From an uncultured Actinomycetes bacterium (GTDB lineage: Bacteria; Actinomycetota; Acidimicrobiia; Acidimicrobiales; Microtrichaceae): DNA of 16,959 nucleotides. The notes beneath the pieces are model-generated. The model searched no databases. It had not been told where the DNA came from and worked only from the letters and a program-made list of their open reading frames with translations. The position numbers and the translations under genes are program-made. Positions 14,117 to 16,959 of this stretch are shown piece after piece. The first letter of the stretch is position 1. Each line of letters opens with the position of its first letter. The stretch covers positions 1 through 16,959 of the forward strand of contig CAJBIS010000088.1 of assembly GCA_903953195.1 (NCBI GenBank), given 5' to 3'.

Positions 14117-16545
14117 CAGGCGATCTCCACCCGGACGTCGCAGGCCACCTCATCGGCGGACAACAGCGTGATGGCGTCGCTGCCCTCGAGTCGGTGCACG
14201 AGGTGCGCCGAGCCACGGGGGATCCCGCTGCTCACGCGCGCCGGCAGACGGAACGAGCCGCGCTCACCGCGGACCAGCAGTTCGGTTCCCGAGCTGATGC
14301 CGAGACGTTCGGCGTCGCCACTCGAGATGCCGACGGTCGCGCCGTGGGCGAGTCCGGCCATCGACGAACTGCGGGCGAGCAGTTCGCCGCCGTCGTAGAG
14401 CTCCCGGGTGAGGACCAGCCGCAGCGAGTAGCTGTCGACCTGCGGCACCTCGGCCGCCGGACCCGGATCGAACGTGCCGCCGGACAGGTCCGACAGCACG
14501 CCGTCGGCGTTCGCCGGGTCGTCGAGCTCGGACCACGTCGTGCCCGTGAGCGCCGGCGTGGCGGCGACGAGGGCGTCGCGGAGCGCCTCGACCGACGACG
14601 CACCCAGGTCGGCGCCGAGTGCCCGGGCCAGATCGACCGCCACGGCCCAGTCGACCCGCGCCGTTCCCGGCGACGTGACCTTGGCGCGCAGCCGGGTCAC
14701 TCGACCCTCGAGATTCGTGGTCGTGCCGTCGACCTCACCGAATGCCGCGGCGGGGAACACCACGTGGGCACGACGGACCGAGGCGTGGGCGAACTGGTCG
14801 ACGGCGATGATCGTGTCGACCCGGTCGAGCGCCCGTGTCGCCAGCTCGCGATCCGGCGCGTCGCTGAGCGGGTCGGCGCCGAGCAGCACCAGCGTCGAGA
14901 TCCGACCCTCGGCAGCCGCGCGGAGGATGCCCACGGTGTCGAGGCCCGAGCCCGTCGGGGTCAGGCCGGCGACGACCGCACCACGAACGTTGCTTCGCCG
15001 GAGCGCCGGCAGGAAGGTCACACCGTCGATGGCGGCGAGCACGGCGGCGGCGTCGAGCACCACCTGCGGCGACTCCGCCAGGTTGGAACGACCGAGCACC
15101 ACCCGGAGCGATCCACCGGCCTCGGCGACGGTGGCCGCGGCGGCCCGCAGCTCGTCGGCGCCGACGCCGGCGACACCGTCATCGGGGACGTCACCGGAGA
15201 CGAGCGCCGCGATCACGGCCGGCAGCTCGCCGGGGCGTGGGTGAAGTGAGTGGGTGGCGTACCGCTCGAGGCTCGTGGCCACCGGCGTCACCTCGACGAG
15301 CTTCGCACCGTCGACGAGCGCCGCATGCTTGAGGCGCAGGAACAGGACCGGCAGTTCGTCCTTCGGGTCGGGACCCAGGTAGAGCACGGTGCCGCCCGGC
15401 GTGCACACCTCGTCGATCGTCGCGCCCGGCAGATCGAACACCGAGGCGGGGAGCCCGTCACCGAGCTGCGCATCCACGTGACCGGTGCCGATGATCGAGG
15501 TCGCCAGCTGCGCCCACGCGTACGCCGACTCATCGGTCAGACGAGACCCCCCGATGACGGCGACCGAGTCGGGACCGCCGGCATCGAGCGACGACCGGAT
15601 CGCCGCCGCCGCGGCCTGCAGCGCCTCGGACCACCGAGCCGGTTCGAAGCTGTCCCCGGCACCGCGTCGCAGGGGTTCGGTGATGCGGTCCTCGGAGTTG
15701 ACCGCCTCGAACCCGAAGCGACCCTTGTCGCAGAGCCACGACCAGTTGACGGGGTCGGAGTCCACGCCGTTGAAGCGCAGCAGTTCGTCCCGGCTCGACT
15801 CGACCGTCACGCGACACCCGACGGAGCACGACGTGCACGTCGATTCGACACGCTCCAGATCCCACGGGCGCGCACGGAAGCGGTAGGGCGATCCGGTGAG
15901 GGCGCCGACCGGGCAGATCTGCACGGTGTTGCCCGAGAAGTACGAGCTGAACGGCTCGCCGGGGAAGGTGTTGACCTCGGTGTTCGAGCCCCGGTTGATG
16001 AAGTGGATCAACGGGTCGTCGGTGACCTCGGAGGCGAAACGGGTGCAGCGGTCGCAGAGGATGCAGCGCTCACGGTCGAGCAGCACCAGCGGCGAGATCT
16101 CGATCGGCTTCTCGTAGTGCCGCTTCTCCTCGACCCACCGTGACTCGCCGGGGCCGTAGGCCATCGTCTGGTCCTGCAGCGGGCACTCGCCGCCCTTGTC
16201 GCACACCGGGCAGTCGAGCGGGTGGTTGGCGAGCAGGAACTCGAGCACGCCGTCCTGGGCCTTGGCGACGAGCTCCGACGTGGTGTCGACGACCATGTCG
16301 GGCGCGACGTTGATCATGCAGCTCGGCTGCAGCGCCGGACCACGGCCGGTGTCGACCTGGACCAGACACATCCGGCACATGCCGACCGGCTGCATGCGCG
16401 GGTGGTAGCAGAAGCGCGGAATGTAGGCGTCGTTGCGCTCGCACGCGTCGATGAGCAGTTCGCCGTTCTGCACCTCGACGGTGCGACCGTCGACGGTGAT
16501 GCTCACGGGGTCGGTGATCTCCACCGGGCGAGGCCGCTCAGACAT
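14116..16545 (-). CDS. nuoG: NADH-quinone oxidoreductase subunit G (Fe-S, molybdopterin-oxidoreductase fold)
   Basis: NuoG carries most of the peripheral-arm Fe-S chain. In the 809-residue product all four ligand sets are intact. N1b [2Fe-2S] uses Cys46, 57, 60 and 76. N5 uses His108 with Cys112, 115 and 121 (HPLDCPVCDKGGEC). N4 uses Cys161, 164, 167 and 211. The optional off-path cluster N7 uses Cys237, 240, 244 and 272 in a C-x2-C-x3-C-x27-C arrangement. A catalytically inactive molybdopterin-oxidoreductase-like domain follows. The open frame runs to 16944, but ATG 16545 is chosen because GGAGG lies six bases upstream, MSERP is a plausible N-terminus and the upstream part covers nuoF. It overlaps the nuoF end by 8 bases. 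Confidence 0.95.
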   Translation of the reverse strand: MSERPRPVEITDPVSITVDGRTVEVQNGELLIDACERNDAYIPRFCYHPRMQPVGMCRMCLVQVDTGRGPALQPSCMINVAPDMVVDTTSELVAKAQDGVLEFLLANHPLDCPVCDKGGECPLQDQTMAYGPGESRWVEEKRHYEKPIEISPLVLLDRERCILCDRCTRFASEVTDDPLIHFINRGSNTEVNTFPGEPFSSYFSGNTVQICPVGALTGSPYRFRARPWDLERVESTCTSCSVGCRVTVESSRDELLRFNGVDSDPVNWSWLCDKGRFGFEAVNSEDRITEPLRRGAGDSFEPARWSEALQAAAAAIRSSLDAGGPDSVAVIGGSRLTDESAYAWAQLATSIIGTGHVDAQLGDGLPASVFDLPGATIDEVCTPGGTVLYLGPDPKDELPVLFLRLKHAALVDGAKLVEVTPVATSLERYATHSLHPRPGELPAVIAALVSGDVPDDGVAGVGADELRAAAATVAEAGGSLRVVLGRSNLAESPQVVLDAAAVLAAIDGVTFLPALRRSNVRGAVVAGLTPTGSGLDTVGILRAAAEGRISTLVLLGADPLSDAPDRELATRALDRVDTIIAVDQFAHASVRRAHVVFPAAAFGEVDGTTTNLEGRVTRLRAKVTSPGTARVDWAVAVDLARALGADLGASSVEALRDALVAATPALTGTTWSELDDPANADGVLSDLSGGTFDPGPAAEVPQVDSYSLRLVLTRELYDGGELLARSSSMAGLAHGATVGISSGDAERLGISSGTELLVRGERGSFRLPARVSSGIPRGSAHLVHRLEGSDAITLLSADEVACDVRVEIA

Positions 16546-16959
16546 GGTCCACCTCCCCCGCTGCGACGGGCGCCTCCGCGGCGACCGCCACCGGGATCGG
16601 ATCCCGGCGCGTGATCTTGGCCTCGAACTCCGATCGGAACCGACGGATGGCCGAGGTGATCGGGGCGACCGAGGACGGACCGAGCGGGCAGATGGTCGTC
16701 TGCTTCGGCGGGAACGGCACGGCGTCGAGCCCCTGCGCGGGATCCGCAGCGACGGGGTACGGGCCCGGACTGATGTTGTCGGCGACGTCGAGCAGCAGAT
16801 CGATGTCGGACGGGCGCCCGTGGCCGTCGAGGATGCGCTGGAGGATCTTCTCCTCCCAGGTCGTGCCCTCTCGGCAGGGCGTGCACTTGCCGCACGACTC
16901 GCGGGCGAAGAACCGAACGAGGCTCTGGCAGGCGGCGACGGCATCGGTGGTCTCGTCCA
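16538..16959 (-). CDS. nuoF: NADH-quinone oxidoreductase subunit F, C-terminal part (cut by window edge)
   Basis: NuoF is the NADH- and FMN-binding subunit and holds cluster N3. Only the last 139 codons are in the window, in the frame with codon starts at 16957, 16954 and so on; the NADH and FMN sites are beyond the right edge. The N3 ligands are visible: ESCGKCTPCREG provides three Cys and TICPLGPSS provides the fourth. Between them is the normal helical linker (WEEKILQRILDG and DIDLLLDVADNISPG). The C-terminal 20 residues after RRDPIPVAVAAEAP are a short tail. The TGA at 16540-16538 lies inside the nuoG start region, giving an 8-base overlap and likely coupling. Confidence 0.95.
   Translation of the reverse strand, partial: DETTDAVAACQSLVRFFARESCGKCTPCREGTTWEEKILQRILDGHGRPSDIDLLLDVADNISPGPYPVAADPAQGLDAVPFPPKQTTICPLGPSSVAPITSAIRRFRSEFEAKITRRDPIPVAVAAEAPVAAGEVDHV
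16552..16556 (-). promoter_or_regulatory. Ribosome binding site of nuoG
   Basis: The minus strand reads GGGGGAGGTGGACC before the ATG at 16545. GGAGG is spaced six bases from the start. It lies in the nuoF coding end and supports the 809-residue nuoG model over the longer open frame. Confidence 0.8.

Noticed and set aside
16546..16944. N-terminal extension of nuoG by 133 codons
   Set aside because: The region encodes the nuoF C-terminus, including cluster N3 ligands, in another frame; the extension is Ser/Arg-rich.

Overview
The window is very GC-rich, double-stranded-coding bacterial DNA with almost no intergenic space. It carries two gene blocks that point towards each other. The GC-biased third positions, frequent GTG starts, tight ATGA/GTGA/TGATG gene overlaps and a collinear nuoF-to-nuoN order fit a high-GC actinobacterium. 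An Acidimicrobiia/Ilumatobacter-like lineage is my guess from protein style and is not shown by any marker in the window.

Left block (+ strand, about 1-3559): four genes of a surface-polysaccharide locus that continues off the left edge. They are the C-terminal two thirds of a UDP-N-acetylhexosamine 6-dehydrogenase, a NodB-type polysaccharide deacetylase, a GT4-like glycosyltransferase and a low-molecular-weight protein tyrosine phosphatase. The last three are translationally coupled (GTGA and ATGA overlaps). Together they suggest nucleotide-sugar supply, glycan assembly, glycan modification and phosphotyrosine control of capsule or exopolysaccharide production.

Right block (- strand, about 16959 down to 3513): the proton-pumping NADH:quinone oxidoreductase (complex I) operon, read as nuoF (C-terminal part only), nuoG, H, I, J, K, L, M, N. 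All eight complete genes look intact, with Fe-S ligands and membrane Glu/Lys proton-path residues in place. Neighbouring genes overlap by 1-8 bases or are 2 bases apart. After a 112-base gap come, on the same strand, a membrane-anchored sulfite-oxidase-type molybdopterin oxidoreductase (five predicted N-terminal helices, then the Moco and dimerisation domains) and, 4 bases on, an unrecognised protein with about eight membrane helices. The latter's 3' end overlaps the phosphatase gene by 47 bases.

The core content is ordinary. The unusual parts are low-complexity additions to complex I subunits: a His/Asp-rich loop in NuoL, a duplicated Gly/Glu/Gln tail on NuoM, a strongly acidic tail on NuoJ and a His/Asp tail on NuoI. 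The uncharacterised molybdoenzyme plus membrane-protein pair downstream of nuoN is also worth checking. I found no tRNA, rRNA, CRISPR array, insertion sequence or phage feature, and no convincing evidence of a wholly new system.
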